From: Arbacia lixula
Taxonomy: Eukaryota > Echinodermata > Echinoidea > Arbacioida > Arbaciidae
NCBI GenBank assembly: GCA_963669155.1
Contig: OZ022591.1
Location: 7,657,661 to 7,721,660, forward strand
Direction: 5' to 3'
Length of the DNA: 64,000 nucleotides
In this document: positions 37,116-50,400 of the stretch, piece by piece
Numbering within the stretch: position 1 is the stretch's first letter
How the letters are laid out: each line of letters starts with the position of its first letter
The notes under the pieces: model-generated
What the model was told of the DNA's origin: nothing
Seen by the model: only the letters and a program-made list of their open reading frames with translations
Database searches by the model: none
Made by a program: the position numbers and the translations under genes

Positions 37116-39032
37116 TGTGATATTGTTCATATGCTCAAATGAGAGAATGAGAGAATGTGCTCAAAAGTAATTGTAATGTTGACACATATGTTTAATATGC
37201 ATGTAAATGTTTGTTGTGATGGTAAAGGCAAAAATGTGTGGATTTATGTGTTCAGTGAAAAAAAATACTTCAAATCTTACTACATTCCTTCCTGTTTCAA
37301 TGAAATATACAATCACATTGTTTGATGTTATTGTTGTATATATGGAATCAGTTTGGTTGTTATTTGAGAAGCTTTTGTGAGAACAGCTGCAACTTTCAAG
37401 ATACTTGGGTAGAAATTTCCATTATCCAACTTTAAAATGATTTTTGCTTTGTGGTCCCATTTATGCGGAATACAAACAGCACTTTCAACTATTTTCCGCT
37501 ACAAAATCCATCATGTATACTATGATGTCCCCACGAAAGATTCATCTGTTTATGTAGGCAATTGTCTACTTATATTGTTAACATCTATAACTAAAGTCTT
37601 GCTTATACATATATCCTTGCTTTTAGCAGTGCAGAATGACTATGCAATAATTTATGTAGTATTCTGGTGTATGTACATGTACATGTGTAGTGTGTCAGTA
37701 ACGCTCAAAGTTAAAAAAAAAAAATATTCTGAGATAAATGTTTAAATTAAAACTCTTTTAATGCCTCTTCCTTGCTTTGTTCTATGTGTACTACAAGAAT
37801 ACGAGAAATGATGACACACATCAAGTCTTAGAATATACCAAACTAGATTCTGTATGAAATTTTTGTTGCCATTTTTAAATAATACCCATGCTTTTTATTG
37901 TGTGCTGTTTGTCTTTGAATTTAATGGTAAGTGGGGGTATTTTGTGAGTATTTCTGGGAAAAACTTTGGAAGATGTTAGGCCAAACTTGAAAGAAAAGGC
38001 CATGGAATGCCAAGTATTCCAGGTGTATTTCTGGATGGTTGTTTTTGAGAGAATACAAGAGATCTGGTGAAGAGGTATGCGGTCATTTCAGTCAGACCTT
38101 CTGTACATCCAGAAAGGATTCAATTTGATGTATGTCATTTCTACTACAGCTAAAATTTGATTCATGAAATACATTAAGTACATGTATTAGAGAACATGAA
38201 AATGTGATTTGCTATGTTGGGTGTATATATATGATTGTAGTATATGTCTATATCACCACTGAACTCAGATAAGTCTAAATTGTTCAAAGAATCATTATAA
38301 TTAACAAAATGGATGAAAGATGTGCCTTAATTTGCAATGCCTGTACATATGACAATTGTTAATGATGATGGGTGAAAATGAAGAGTGCAGCCAGAATTAC
38401 ATCAGTCTTTCAATCAAATTGATGTACTAAGTAATTATTATACAAGTTTCTTACAACTCTGTTGATTAGTGTAAACACTCACTTTTTACTTTGTGAAGAC
38501 ATTATTATCACCTGAAGAGGATGGTGTAAAGAGGAATGGATCTGAATTGCTTAAAGCTCTAGAAGGAATGCTACTAACATGTTATTGTTAATGACCATGG
38601 TACCAACCAAATATGATAAGAGATCATTGGCTGTATCCAGTTAAGTACCCACCGACTTGTTGGAAAGCTACACTTTTACCAGTGCAGGAAAAGATTTCTC
38701 TAAAAGGTTTCACCACTTGAATAATAATCTTTGAGTCTATATATATACTTTATAAGTGTTCTCTGTACAAGGCAAAATCGAAGCATTTAGTGCGTACAGC
38801 TGGAACTTTTGTATAACAATATATGGAAGAGGACCACAATAATTTACTATCTCTGATCCTTGAACAATGATCAAACCTACCTCCACACTACCGTTCATCG
38901 AATAGTATTACCCACTCATGAAACCTTGCAATACCTCCTCACGCATCCACAATTAGGATTTAACTCTGTATGTGCTGCTGAGGCATTGTAATACACACTG
39001 TTCCTCTAGAGCAGAAGTGTGTGTAGCTGGTT

Positions 39033-39272
39033 TATTGCCATTTGGTCCAGTCCCAGTTGGCCCACTCACCATTTCGTCTACAATGAAGCTCTTAAAAATA
39101 CTGTTTTAGATTAAAACATTGGGTTAACTTAGCAAAAACTCTAATCTACACCATAACCTCAACCGTTAACCCTAATCCAGACCCCCTACCTTAACCCTAA
39201 CCCATATATATCAGCATGTGATGGTAGACGAAATGGTGAGTGGACCAACTGGGATTGGACCAAATGGCAAAT
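39033..39272. mobile_element. Inverted-repeat element with telomere-like interior
   Basis: Arms of about 44 bp: TTGCCATTTGGTCCAGTCCC (left, about 39036) and its near reverse complement ending ATTGGACCAAATGGCAAA (right). They extend inward through CTCACCATTTCGTCTAC / GTAGACGAAATGGTGAG. The interior contains several TAACCCTAA-like words near 39165-39205. No coding capacity. Confidence 0.8.
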
Positions 39273-42200
39273 CACCGTGTAGCTCACAATGGATTAAAAG
39301 ACTTTTTGCCATCAGTTGATTTATACTTTACTTTTATATATGGGTTTTTTAATTCTCAAATACAACTTCATATCGTCGAATGGCAATAAAAAAAAAACAA
39401 TCAGTGCTTGCCATCTCTATCTTATGTTTCTTCTTTTTTAATCTTTGTACATTTCTTTGTTACTTTGTTTATATCATTTTTGTTGTTTACAAGTTAACTG
39501 GTAATTTACAATCATTGCCAATATACTTATTTAGATGAACAATGAAGGTGATATTACGTCTAATGCATATGAAATTGTACTAAATTCTACATATTGATCT
39601 TCTCTTTGGTTATATACTCTTGATTTTTATTTCCGTTGGCCATACCTTCGAAGCCATCATGATATGTTGTTTACCGGTACATACATATATTTGTGCTGAG
39701 CTCTATCTAGCCTTTTGACAAGGCATTGTGGGTGTGGGTTGTCCCTCACGCCTTTTTGCCTCCGAGTAGCACTTGTACCCCGTGCACCCAAAAAGAGACT
39801 AATTATAATACCTACACGCTGGCGCTCCGAAAGATCCGCCGTTCACACACATCCCCTCGCCTGCTCTGTCACTGGGGTTAGCGCGGTTAGTCTCTTTCCA
39901 GGCGCTAGTGGGGTATTGCGCTGAAGGGGGAAAATCATTAAGCCCCGACGCCGTGATCAAATCAAAGCTCTATCACAATATGATTCATTCAGGTAGATGG
40001 GCATTATTTGTAAAGCCTGTTCTGTATGCACGGAGAATGTGTACAAGTGATTATACTGCTCAGTACTAGTTTACATTTACAGTGTCCCTCCCCAAAAAAT
40101 GTTTATTCACCTTCAGAAAATGTTTTGAAAATTACTGAATTAACATATACAGAAAAACAAATTTGTAATGGCTGAAATTTGACGTAATGTGTAATGCAAT
40201 ATAAGATACAGTACAGCCAAGGGATAGTTCAGATGATTTCACAAATTATGAGAAAATTGTGATTCTTCACTATTTCCTATTACTGGTACATTCATATTTT
40301 GACAATGCTTTAAAAGGTGTAAAGAGTCATTTTCTTGAGGGACACTGCATTTGTTGGTAGAGCAAATTTCCTTGTAAAGGAAATTTTTCGTGTTGGCCAA
40401 AACACATGCATGTAAGAGCATATGAACAAATATCTGTGTGTTTGTTGGGTAATTATCTTTTTTTTTTTTTTTTTTTAGTGATATATGCTTTTTTACCTAC
40501 CATTTGAATGAATATTTTACTGTATGAAGAGGCATTCTTGAATTTCATTATGCTGATTTGAGGATATATTTTAGAGTTTAAATGTATTGATTATTATTAT
40601 TATAATGTGTTTGATTATAATTATATTAATTATAATATGTTTTATAATATGTTTATTATTATTTCTGGTATATGGATGGACTCACCATTAAATGAAGTTT
40701 GATTACAATCCTGCATTCCAGTGGTTTTGAGTTCAGATATTTATAATAAAGCACTATTGATATATACAATGGAATATAACATATATGTTTATGCATGTGT
40801 GTTCATCAATTTGACAAAAATCAAGGACATAAACACAACTTTATCCATATCCAAATTCTGTGGTAATGCATAGTGGCATTTACCTGTATGTACTGATTCA
40901 GTTTCAATGGATGGAATATGATCTTATTAGCTGTTGCTAGTCAGTAGTCAGACAAACCTTTCACAAGCCTTTGCATTACCAATAGTAACATTGTTTGCAA
41001 CAAATATGTAACATTTGTATACATATAACCAATGTTTTATTTGTGGGTATCAGATAATTGATTTAGAATGCAACAATGGCAACAATTAAAAGTAATTTTG
41101 CAAGTCTTTTTTTCAATAGATGCAACGTCTTTTTAGCGCCCCCTAGTGCTATAAAAAAACACATATCACATATCCCTAATAACTGCGATCACGAAGATTA
41201 GCAAATGTTACCAACAATTATTGATGAACTGTCTGTCTTGCGTCAGTCTGGCTTGGGTTAAATAGGATATTGTTGTGTTCAAATTTAATTACTCTATATG
41301 ATTTACACAAATGTGATGGTGTTGCTTTGTCTCGAAATGAAATTTAAGTAAGAATAGAAATTATTAATTTAAAGAAAATTGATGACATTTCAACAACCGT
41401 GCAAAATAATTTTTGATCCTTTTGATGGATGATCATTCAAAGGTAACATCCTATTCAGTCTTGATAAGCCTAATACTAAAGCTAATAAAATATTGATATA
41501 ATAATGAGATATCATAATTTTAACCCATTAATCATTTAAAATGATTCATCATGATGATGATGAATCATTTTGACAGATACAGATTAGTTTTAACTGAATA
41601 GTAACACTTCTTGTACCTGTTTAAATACAACACTGGGCAAAATAATTGCAACATAATGACATAACATTTAGGACTATACAATTTATTATCAGTTGGAAAA
41701 TTACGTGAAATTATATCATGGAAGCCCATCAGTTTCATAACAAAAGAATTATCACAGAGTAGTTGCACAGAACAGATAATTAAAATACAGAAACAAAAGG
41801 TTTCAGACAGCTGGGCCATTGGATGTTATTTCAAGAGTTGAATTTGGATGCATTAAAACAAACATCGAGATGCATCACCTCAAAAATGAAAAATGAAAAT
41901 TGATATTACATATATGTAATCCAATTTCGCTTCATATCAATCATAGAAAAGCAAGCTTATAGCACCATATTAAAAACCAAAACAAATCAAGTTTTTAGTA
42001 CCCAGTATGGATTCCAATGCACACAAAACAGAATTCCACCCCAAAATAGACACAATTTCAACCATGCTTAAAGGCAAATGGCCAATAAAAATTAGTCTGT
42101 AAATATAGATGTACAGCAGGTTTGATGCAACAATAACTTCATTGGGTGAAACGCAAGTTGTTGCAAGTCATACAAACCTCGGACAAGTTTTGGGAATAAA

Positions 42201-42497
42201 ATTTGCATACATTAAGAAAATGGTCAATTACAAATGGAAGTATATGAAGATTTTTTTTTAATCCAATAAGCACAGGTGAAGTACTGATTAGTACTAGTGC
42301 TGCTTCCTTTAACATTGTTTCTCCATAGAGATGTTCTGTATACATTAAATAAATGTATTGTAGTCATTTTATATTTAGGGAACTGTTCTATTTCAGAAAA
42401 TATTTGTACCGGTACTGAGTTGAGTACAAATTATCTCATTCATATTCACCATAATGTCACTAATCATGTGGATGTGCTGACACTAGCCCAGAATACT

Positions 42498-42594
42498 GGG
42501 GCCATATTCATGAAACCTTACTAAGCCTGGTGCATCGAAATGCATGCATTGTAGTAACCAACTAGGCTAGTAAGCTTTCATAAATATGGCCCCC
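42498..42594. mobile_element. Short inverted-repeat element, ~97 bp
   Basis: GGGGCCATATTCATGAAACC on the left and GCTTTCATAAATATGGCCCC on the right, with inner TTACTAAGCCTGG / CTAGGCTAGTAAG. The hairpin centre is near GCATGCATTG. It resembles the GGGCC-ended MITE class but has a different interior. Confidence 0.75.
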
Positions 42595-43944
42595 GGATTA
42601 TAACACACTGCAAATCGGTACATTCAACGCTATCAAGTGTTATAAAGTGACCACATTTTGCATATAATACTGTTAACCCTTTATACATGGCATAAATTGC
42701 CGCTGTATCGGATTTATGTGTTTTTCTTGTGCAAAAATGCATCAATGGCGCATGAAAAGTGAACTGGAAATGGTAAGAACCACATCAATCAAAGGAAGCA
42801 AGTTTAACATTTTAACTTATGCAGATTTCATGGTAATGGGTCTTGCATAAGTGTTTGTGTGTGTCAATCAAATATGCAAAGATCATTGAAACAATTCACT
42901 CCCTGGATGTTGATAATCTCAATAGTTTTAGTTGCAGGTTCACTCGGTTGCATGTGTTTCAAGGTACCATCATGATTCTGGCTGAGAACAGTGAAATCAT
43001 TTTTCATCTTTAAACAGAAGTACACATGTACCTGATGCCAACCTTCCAGTGCTGAATGTAATCAGCTCTGTATGTACAGGTATGTACCCATTGATTGCAT
43101 TCACTATCTGCAATCAATTGGAATAAATTGCTCAGCTTAAAAGTGCTCAGTACTTTGATCTAGCGTAATCGTACCATGTTAAGTCTTTCAATAGATGCAC
43201 AGATGAGTATGGTATCAACTTGCCAGTGCTGACTGTCACAACATGTAAGGCACCAAAAAAGTGTGGTTCAACAACCAAAATGAAAGTATGGAGTGGTATT
43301 TTGAAAACAAACTTGAATTTGGACTTAAGTCCCCTGCAATCCATGATTATACTTGACCTATTGGCACAATTTTTGGCCTGTCAGTTATCAGACTACTACC
43401 CCAAAATGCCCATGGTAGCCCACAAAAAAAAAGTCTGCATAGAACACACTTCTCAGAAAAAGGTAGTTTTCATTATTAACCGTTTACTGCTGGCACAAAT
43501 CATCATTGTACTTGATGCTACATATTCTTATGTCAAAATCAAAGTATAGAATAATCATTTATGTTAATTCCTTACAAAGGTTACTCTATGAAATAGGTGG
43601 TTATTTATATAGTGAACCTCTGTGTATGTAATTGTTTGTCAGCACATACATGACAAGTATGAAAACATGAAAAATGAGCAACAACTCTAAATACAAAAAC
43701 TTCCATTTTGGACATCAAAGTACAGATGAAAATACAAAATAGACTCATTCTACTACAGCCAATATATCTAAGTTATAGAAGGTCTTTTGTTAATTAATAT
43801 TTCCTGACTCCCCACATAGAAGGTATTAAATACATTCACCACTTTGTATCTGGCACAGAATTGCAGAGATTAAATCAATTTCAGCCATTAGCAAAAGCTG
43901 TCGCAAGATACAAAGATACCCAAGAACAATATTTACAATTTTTT

Positions 43945-43950
43945 TTTATT
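43945..43950 (-). terminator. Candidate SUMF2 polyadenylation signal
   Basis: AATAAA on the minus strand, about 460 bp downstream of the SUMF2 stop at 44410. It is the first canonical hexamer noticed in the expected place, within a T-rich plus-strand stretch, so it could be coincidental. Confidence 0.35.
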
Positions 43951-44409
43951 GCTATACACATCAAGTGTTATGAAGAAAATACTATTACACTTAATCAATT
44001 TTTACTCTTCCATGGTTAAACCAACAAGTAAATGATGTAAACATAAAATTAACAACAAAATAGCAAACTACTGAAAAAGGTACATTGTGACATTTAGGAT
44101 AGGCTACAGTTTACTGGGATAGACATGCACATAGTCACACACAGTAACATATTCAGGCACATGGTGTATTTATCGTAACATCAGGCAACCCTGTGAAATC
44201 AGTCCATGGGTCCTAATTCATGGGGGTATATGATATATGAAATATGTTGCAATGCAATTTCAGAGCATTCATGATCTATATAAAAGGATGTACAACAGTT
44301 TTTTTCTTAATGACACTGCTCTTGTATCAGTTCATACGTGAAGATACATTTTCTTTCTGTTATAAAGCAAACACTAGATAGAAAAATTACTTAAATAATG
44401 ATATCATCA

Positions 44410-47400
44410 TCAAAGTTCCTGCTTCTTGTGTTTCTTGCCCTTGCCGTTCAGATCAGCAGGATTTGGTCGAATAACTTTGGCGCCCTCTGGTAGTACCGAT
44501 TGGATAGCTTCCTCTATCGTCTCCTGCGATGCGTCCTTCTTCTTGCCCTTGGGTCGTTTCTCGCTGGGCTTGGCTGGGAGAGAGACGGCGCAGCGGAAAC
44601 TCAGGTTGTCAGAGCCAGCGTCTGCTTCGTTACCCATTCTGCTAGCAGAAATAAGCAATGTTAAACCCTCTCCACAATGGTATTGCGTACTTAACGTAGA
44701 CTAACTTTATGGGACACAAAATAAATCATCTGATGACGTCAAAAAATCATTACTTTTTGTCATAGAATCACAACAATTTGTGATTTCACTTATTTGCTGC
44801 AATCATCCAAGGACAAAAGCAATTACATTGACTCAACAATAATCTTTCATGTTGTTTTACTTGCCGTTAGTACAGGTTTAGTACACTGCTTGCGTTAAGC
44901 TTCTGTTCTGAATATGTCGGTTATGCGCCATTGATGCATTGTGGGTTAGGTAATGGTGATGGTGATTGCCCCATGTATCTTTCCAGTCTTGTAAAATCCA
45001 AACCCCCCTCCTCCAGGTTGAGAGCTTCAACTTCCTCTCACTTTCAGTTAATGCCTGGTCCCCGTGTGAAAACAAGATACGGCGATAGAGCTCTTTCTGT
45101 CGCTGCTCCCCAATTGTGGAATAGCCTTCCTGCCTTCATTCAAAACGCCGCATCGCTACATACTTTCAAAACAGTGTTAAAGTCCCACTTATTTAAATCT
45201 GTATAGGTCGAATTGATTTGCCTCTCATAATTTAAATTTAATCGTGGTGCTGCTGTCCCAGCTTTCCATTTGGTATAAGGATAGAACTTCACTTAATGAC
45301 TGCGGGGACAGCAGCAACACAGCACCTAGAAACATAGTATTAGGCGCATTATAAATGTGCTCTATTATTATTACTATTATTATAGGTAATACACACAAAA
45401 CAAACGGAGGAGCGTTCTGTCTGGCACAAAAATGGCTTTAGAAACAGCGGTTTTCATACAACTAGTGCTGCTTCTATCACAATCATGGCCAGTTAGTTAA
45501 GTTGACCTTTGTGTAACCAAGTTCAATCTTAACACTTGACCTTCAATAGTACCCCACTGGAACAAACTTACAAGAGAAATTGTCACCTCCCACACCACTG
45601 ATACTTTCAAAACCAAATTGCAAAAGGCCCTCAAAACCTTCCAAAATTGAAAGCGCATTACCATTTGCGTCAGCCCTGAGTTACCCTTCCTGGTGGAGGA
45701 CTTCAGGGAAAACGACTACAAGGAACATCACTTACATCAAGATTCCCTAAATGCTTGAGACACAAATGTCCGATTGCGATTTGATTTGAACTATTCTAGA
45801 ACCAAAATGTCTATCAATGACTTTAACCTAATAGGCTTTAAACAGTAACAAAACAAAATAACTTGCAGGGACTGACGCATAAATGCAGTCACCATTTGGA
45901 CACAAACATCATCACTTCATGCCACCAAAATGGCTCGATCTAACAAGTTGACTTTGAGTTGACTACATTGACATCTCTTTAATGATGATTTAGAGTTTTT
46001 GTAGACACTCTACGAACCTTGTTGTAACCCTAGTAGCGTGGTTGAACTTCCCATCCTTTGAGTCGATGTAGGAACCTCCCCTGAGGACATAGCGTGTCTG
46101 GGACGGGTCTTCACTAGCTGGGGACGGGGCGTCATCCTTAGCGCTGGGATTGGCACTGAATTTGGTGGAGGTCCACTCCCACACATTGCCTATCATGTCA
46201 AACAGACCTAGAGATGCACACAAGGTTAGAAATCAAAGAAATGTAAAGAAAGTGTACAGTGAATGGCAAATTATGACTACTGGAACTAGCAAGAGAATTA
46301 ATACTATCCTTGGGATTGGCACTGAATTCGGTGGAGGTCCACTCCCACACATTGCCTATCATGTAAAGCAGACCTAGAGATGCAGAGAATATTACAAATC
46401 AAAGTGTGGTGTGGATGGCAAATTATCCATATTGCAAGTATATCAAGACTCTCTTTGGTACTGGGATTGGCACTGCATTTGGTGGAGATCCACTATACAC
46501 ATTGACTATAACATCAAACAGACCAAGAGATGCACACAAAAATAGACACTTTAAATGTGTTTGGAAAGTGGTGCATTGATGGCAAATTATGACTACTGGA
46601 AATAGCAAGAGAATTAAAATTATCCTTGGGATTGGCACTGAATCTTGTGGGGATCCACTCCACACATTGCATATAATTTCAAACATACCTAGAGATGCAA
46701 ACAAGGCTAGAAAACAAAAAAGATGTCCATGTAAAGAAAGTGTGGTGTGGATGACAAACTATGGGTACTTGAAATAGCAAGAGAATTAACCTATCTTTGG
46801 TACTGGGATTGCAACTTATGTGGAATAAACCTAGAGGTCCACACAAGGTTATTAATCAAAGAGATGTGTCTGAAAGCAACATGTTGATGGCAAATTATGG
46901 ATGTTTGAAAAAGCAAGATAAATATGTTCATCATTGGTACTGAGTTTCGTACTTAATTTGGTGGAAGTCCTCTTCAATATCATGTAATCAATAACATATA
47001 AGTTCAAGAAATTACATTTAACACATTCAATGTAATTTCATATTAATAGGCTAGCTTTGTAGGAGGACAGCAACAGCAACAACAGTGCACAGTGCACAGT
47101 AGATATATGTTTTCTTACCATACTCATTCTGAGCCGGGAATGCATCTACAGGGCCAACACCATGGTGACCATCAGCCTTGGTATTATCGGAGGGAAATTT
47201 GCCCTGAAAATATGGAAAACATACATTTAATCTCATGAATACGATCATGGTGGCATGAAATAAACCTCAATTATTAGATGTTTAAGTAGTATTACCAAAT
47301 ATTCAGCTTAGTTTACAAGTAAGGTGATTTCATGTGATAACATAAAGTGTGATCTTGTAAGATCTCTCCTAAAAATAACTGATATTCACAACTATTATTG

Positions 47401-50400
47401 GCTCTAACACCCATCCTATTTTACAATTCCAAGAATGTACCCTCTATTTCCCACATTCTCTCAATTCCTTAGATAGGAGAATAATGTGAAGAGAAAAAAA
47501 CATAATAAATATTCTTTTAAAAATATGACTAACCCATGCATAGCAGAGGAACATACATAAAGTTTCCAGTACTTTTAAGCTATGATTATCAAACAATCTG
47601 GATATATACTTATCATAATATCTAATTGATTCAAAGTATTAATGGTAGCATGCTACCCATCATCATTTTCTTTTAGACATTATATTTTATTATTATCATA
47701 TCTTTATATCTTCATCTTTATATATCTTCATCTTTATATCTTTATATATCTTATTATATCTTATTATATATATTACATCTTTATATATCAGACATTATAT
47801 CTTACATTATATCTTACCTGCCATATATTCATTCTGTTCTTCTCATACTTATTTCCCCATGGGTACGTCTTTCCTGCAAGTCGATATATTAGTGACAAGA
47901 ACACAATAAGCATGCAGGATATAGGACAGAGGACGGGGTATTTGCACATACGTAGCACTCTATTTCATAGCTCTAGTCTTCTTCCTATCTACCTCTTTAT
48001 CATCTTTGTCTCTATTGCTCTCCTCCTTCTCCTATCTTTCTTTCATCTCCAACTTCTCCTTTTCACTCTTTCCTTACAGCATTCTCTCTGCACCTCTCTC
48101 TCCAATCCCTCTATCTCTCCCTTCCGCGCCCCCATCTACCCTCCTCAAACTACTAGTCTAGTTCCTACTCATCCTCCAGACCCCCTCGTGCTGCAAACTC
48201 CCACTCTGCCATTCGTATCTCTCTCCCTAATTCCTCAATCTCTCCACTCCGCACCCCTATTTACCCTCCTCACACTCACCGTCCAGACCCCCTCGCGCTG
48301 CAAACTCCCACTCTGCCATCGGTACCTCTCTCCCTAATTCCTCTATCTCTCCACTCCACACCCCTATTTACCCTCCTCACACTCACCATCCAGACCCCCT
48401 CGCGCTGCAAACTCCCACTCTGCCATCCTTACCTCTCTCCCTAATTCCTCCATCTCTCCACTCCGCACCCCTATTTACCCTCCTCACACTCACCGTCCAG
48501 ACCCCCTCGCGCTGCAAACTCCCACTCTGCCTCTGTTGGTAGCCTCCATCCGTGCCACTGGCAGAAGGCCCTTGCATCGGTGTGACTGATGTGAACCGCT
48601 GGGTAGTTCAGTCTCTTCTCTATGCCACTGCCCTTACCTTCTGGCTGAAAAATATAAATCAAATATACAGTAAAATAATTGATTTCCTACAAAATGTGAA
48701 AAATATACAAGCATAAACTGACAGAGAAGCGGAGCCATTTAACAAGTTTAAGAGGCATTGGCAAAAATGACATTGTTACAAAAAGCCATACATCATAATA
48801 GAGTGTAACCAAAAATAATGATTTCATTATGTAACTCTATCTAAAATATGATTGGCAGCACAATTAAATACAAAAAGAATAAAAGACAAATAGCACAGTT
48901 GGATCAAAACAGATGATAGCTCTTATCTTATATGTTCATGGAGACTTACTGAAAGAATAAGTTTGCATTACCTTTTAAACATGTGATGCTATTGTAAGCA
49001 ATTACAGTTAGTCAATGCAATGAATAGAATGGGAATAATATAAACCATTGTTCACCTTATTTCCTACTTATCTCCCACAACTTAGTTTTGAAGGTTAATA
49101 AAGTATAAAATAATATGCATCAACAGAATTCAACAAGCATTTTGATATCATGGGATATTTCAAATGCAGAAATGAATAATAGTGAAGGGAAAACGTAAGA
49201 AGATTTACCTGTCTCCAGTATGCTTTCTCTACTGGTATCCACCATGGGGCATTCTGGAAGAAGAGAAGTAACACAAAAACAAGATTTATTAAAAAATAAC
49301 TCCTAATAATTTGAATGATTTCTTTAATCATTCAAATTATTAGGAGTTATTGATGAATATGTTAAATCCTTCATCAAAATGAATATTCATACTTCGTGCT
49401 CAGACTGTATCAAATATTGATCACAGTCATACAACAGATTACACTATATGCCTGACACTCAGACATTGCAATATATACAAATATGTCCTGTTTGGTGACC
49501 TCCCATTGTTTGTGGTGATTGGTTATGACAGTGAAAACATCACACAGGGGCTCAGAGTAATTGAGCCTCCACAATGCAAAGCAGAACCCCTGCCAATAAT
49601 AAAAGTGCCCCTTTGAAGAAAGGAACATCTTCAGAGGGTATAATGCAAAATTTGTCTCATAGTGCTAGTTCCATGCTTGCAAAAGAGTCCTGACATTTTG
49701 TTTTTACTGAACGCTTACCGGCAGCCTCTCCTCAATATTATTCTTGACGGCTTCAGGAACAAAGTCATCAAAGACAAAACTCCAGGTGTACTTCTCTGCA
49801 TCTGTGGTATACTTCTTGGCTCGTACAAATTTCCTGTGATTAAAAGACAAATTATACATTATTCAACCTCACAAGACATGGACTTCAATAGGTATGGATC
49901 CAACCCCTTTTCAAAAAATACAAATAAACAGCATTATATCTTGTTTAGTCTGTTAAGATTTTACGTCACATATAATATTGCACTTCTCATCCATTTGAAA
50001 GGAAATGGTGCATAACTTTATAGAGATCCATGTATGCAGAAATTCATAAAAACACTATACTGGTAATGAAACATGGAAATACATTCTTTATTCAAGAATT
50101 TCTTTCAATCTCATTTGAAATGTTCCTTGCACCATTTGTGAATTATTCACTATGATTGTACACTGTATTTTGAAAATAAATGCTGACTTTATCTCTAGTC
50201 AGCCCTTATAACAGATAAACTATTAAAAAGGGTTAGAAATGTTACAAAAGAATAATATCACTATTTGCAACCAGGAAATCACAATACTGTATTAACAAGT
50301 ATGTATCATCATATTATTTTCCATAACATAGTATCATATTGCAATAATATGATTTACATGGTAACAAAAATAAAATGACTAATCCATGAAATATTCCACA

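Larger units (their letters stand above)
37120..43944. other. Long intergenic region between NPL and SUMF2
   Basis: No recognisable exon. It contains inverted-repeat elements at 39033-39272 and 42498-42594, a poly-T tract near 40459-40479, AT-rich sequence around 40590-40670, and a 34-bp palindrome centred near 41554. NPL polyadenylation must lie here; AATAAA occurs at 39385-39390 and 40745-40750, but neither is clearly the functional site. Confidence 0.5.

Noticed and set aside
47642..48337. 231-codon plus-strand frame
   Set aside because: Runs antisense across SUMF2 exon 6 and the CT-rich arrays; composition is Leu/Ser/Pro/Tyr from low-complexity DNA.
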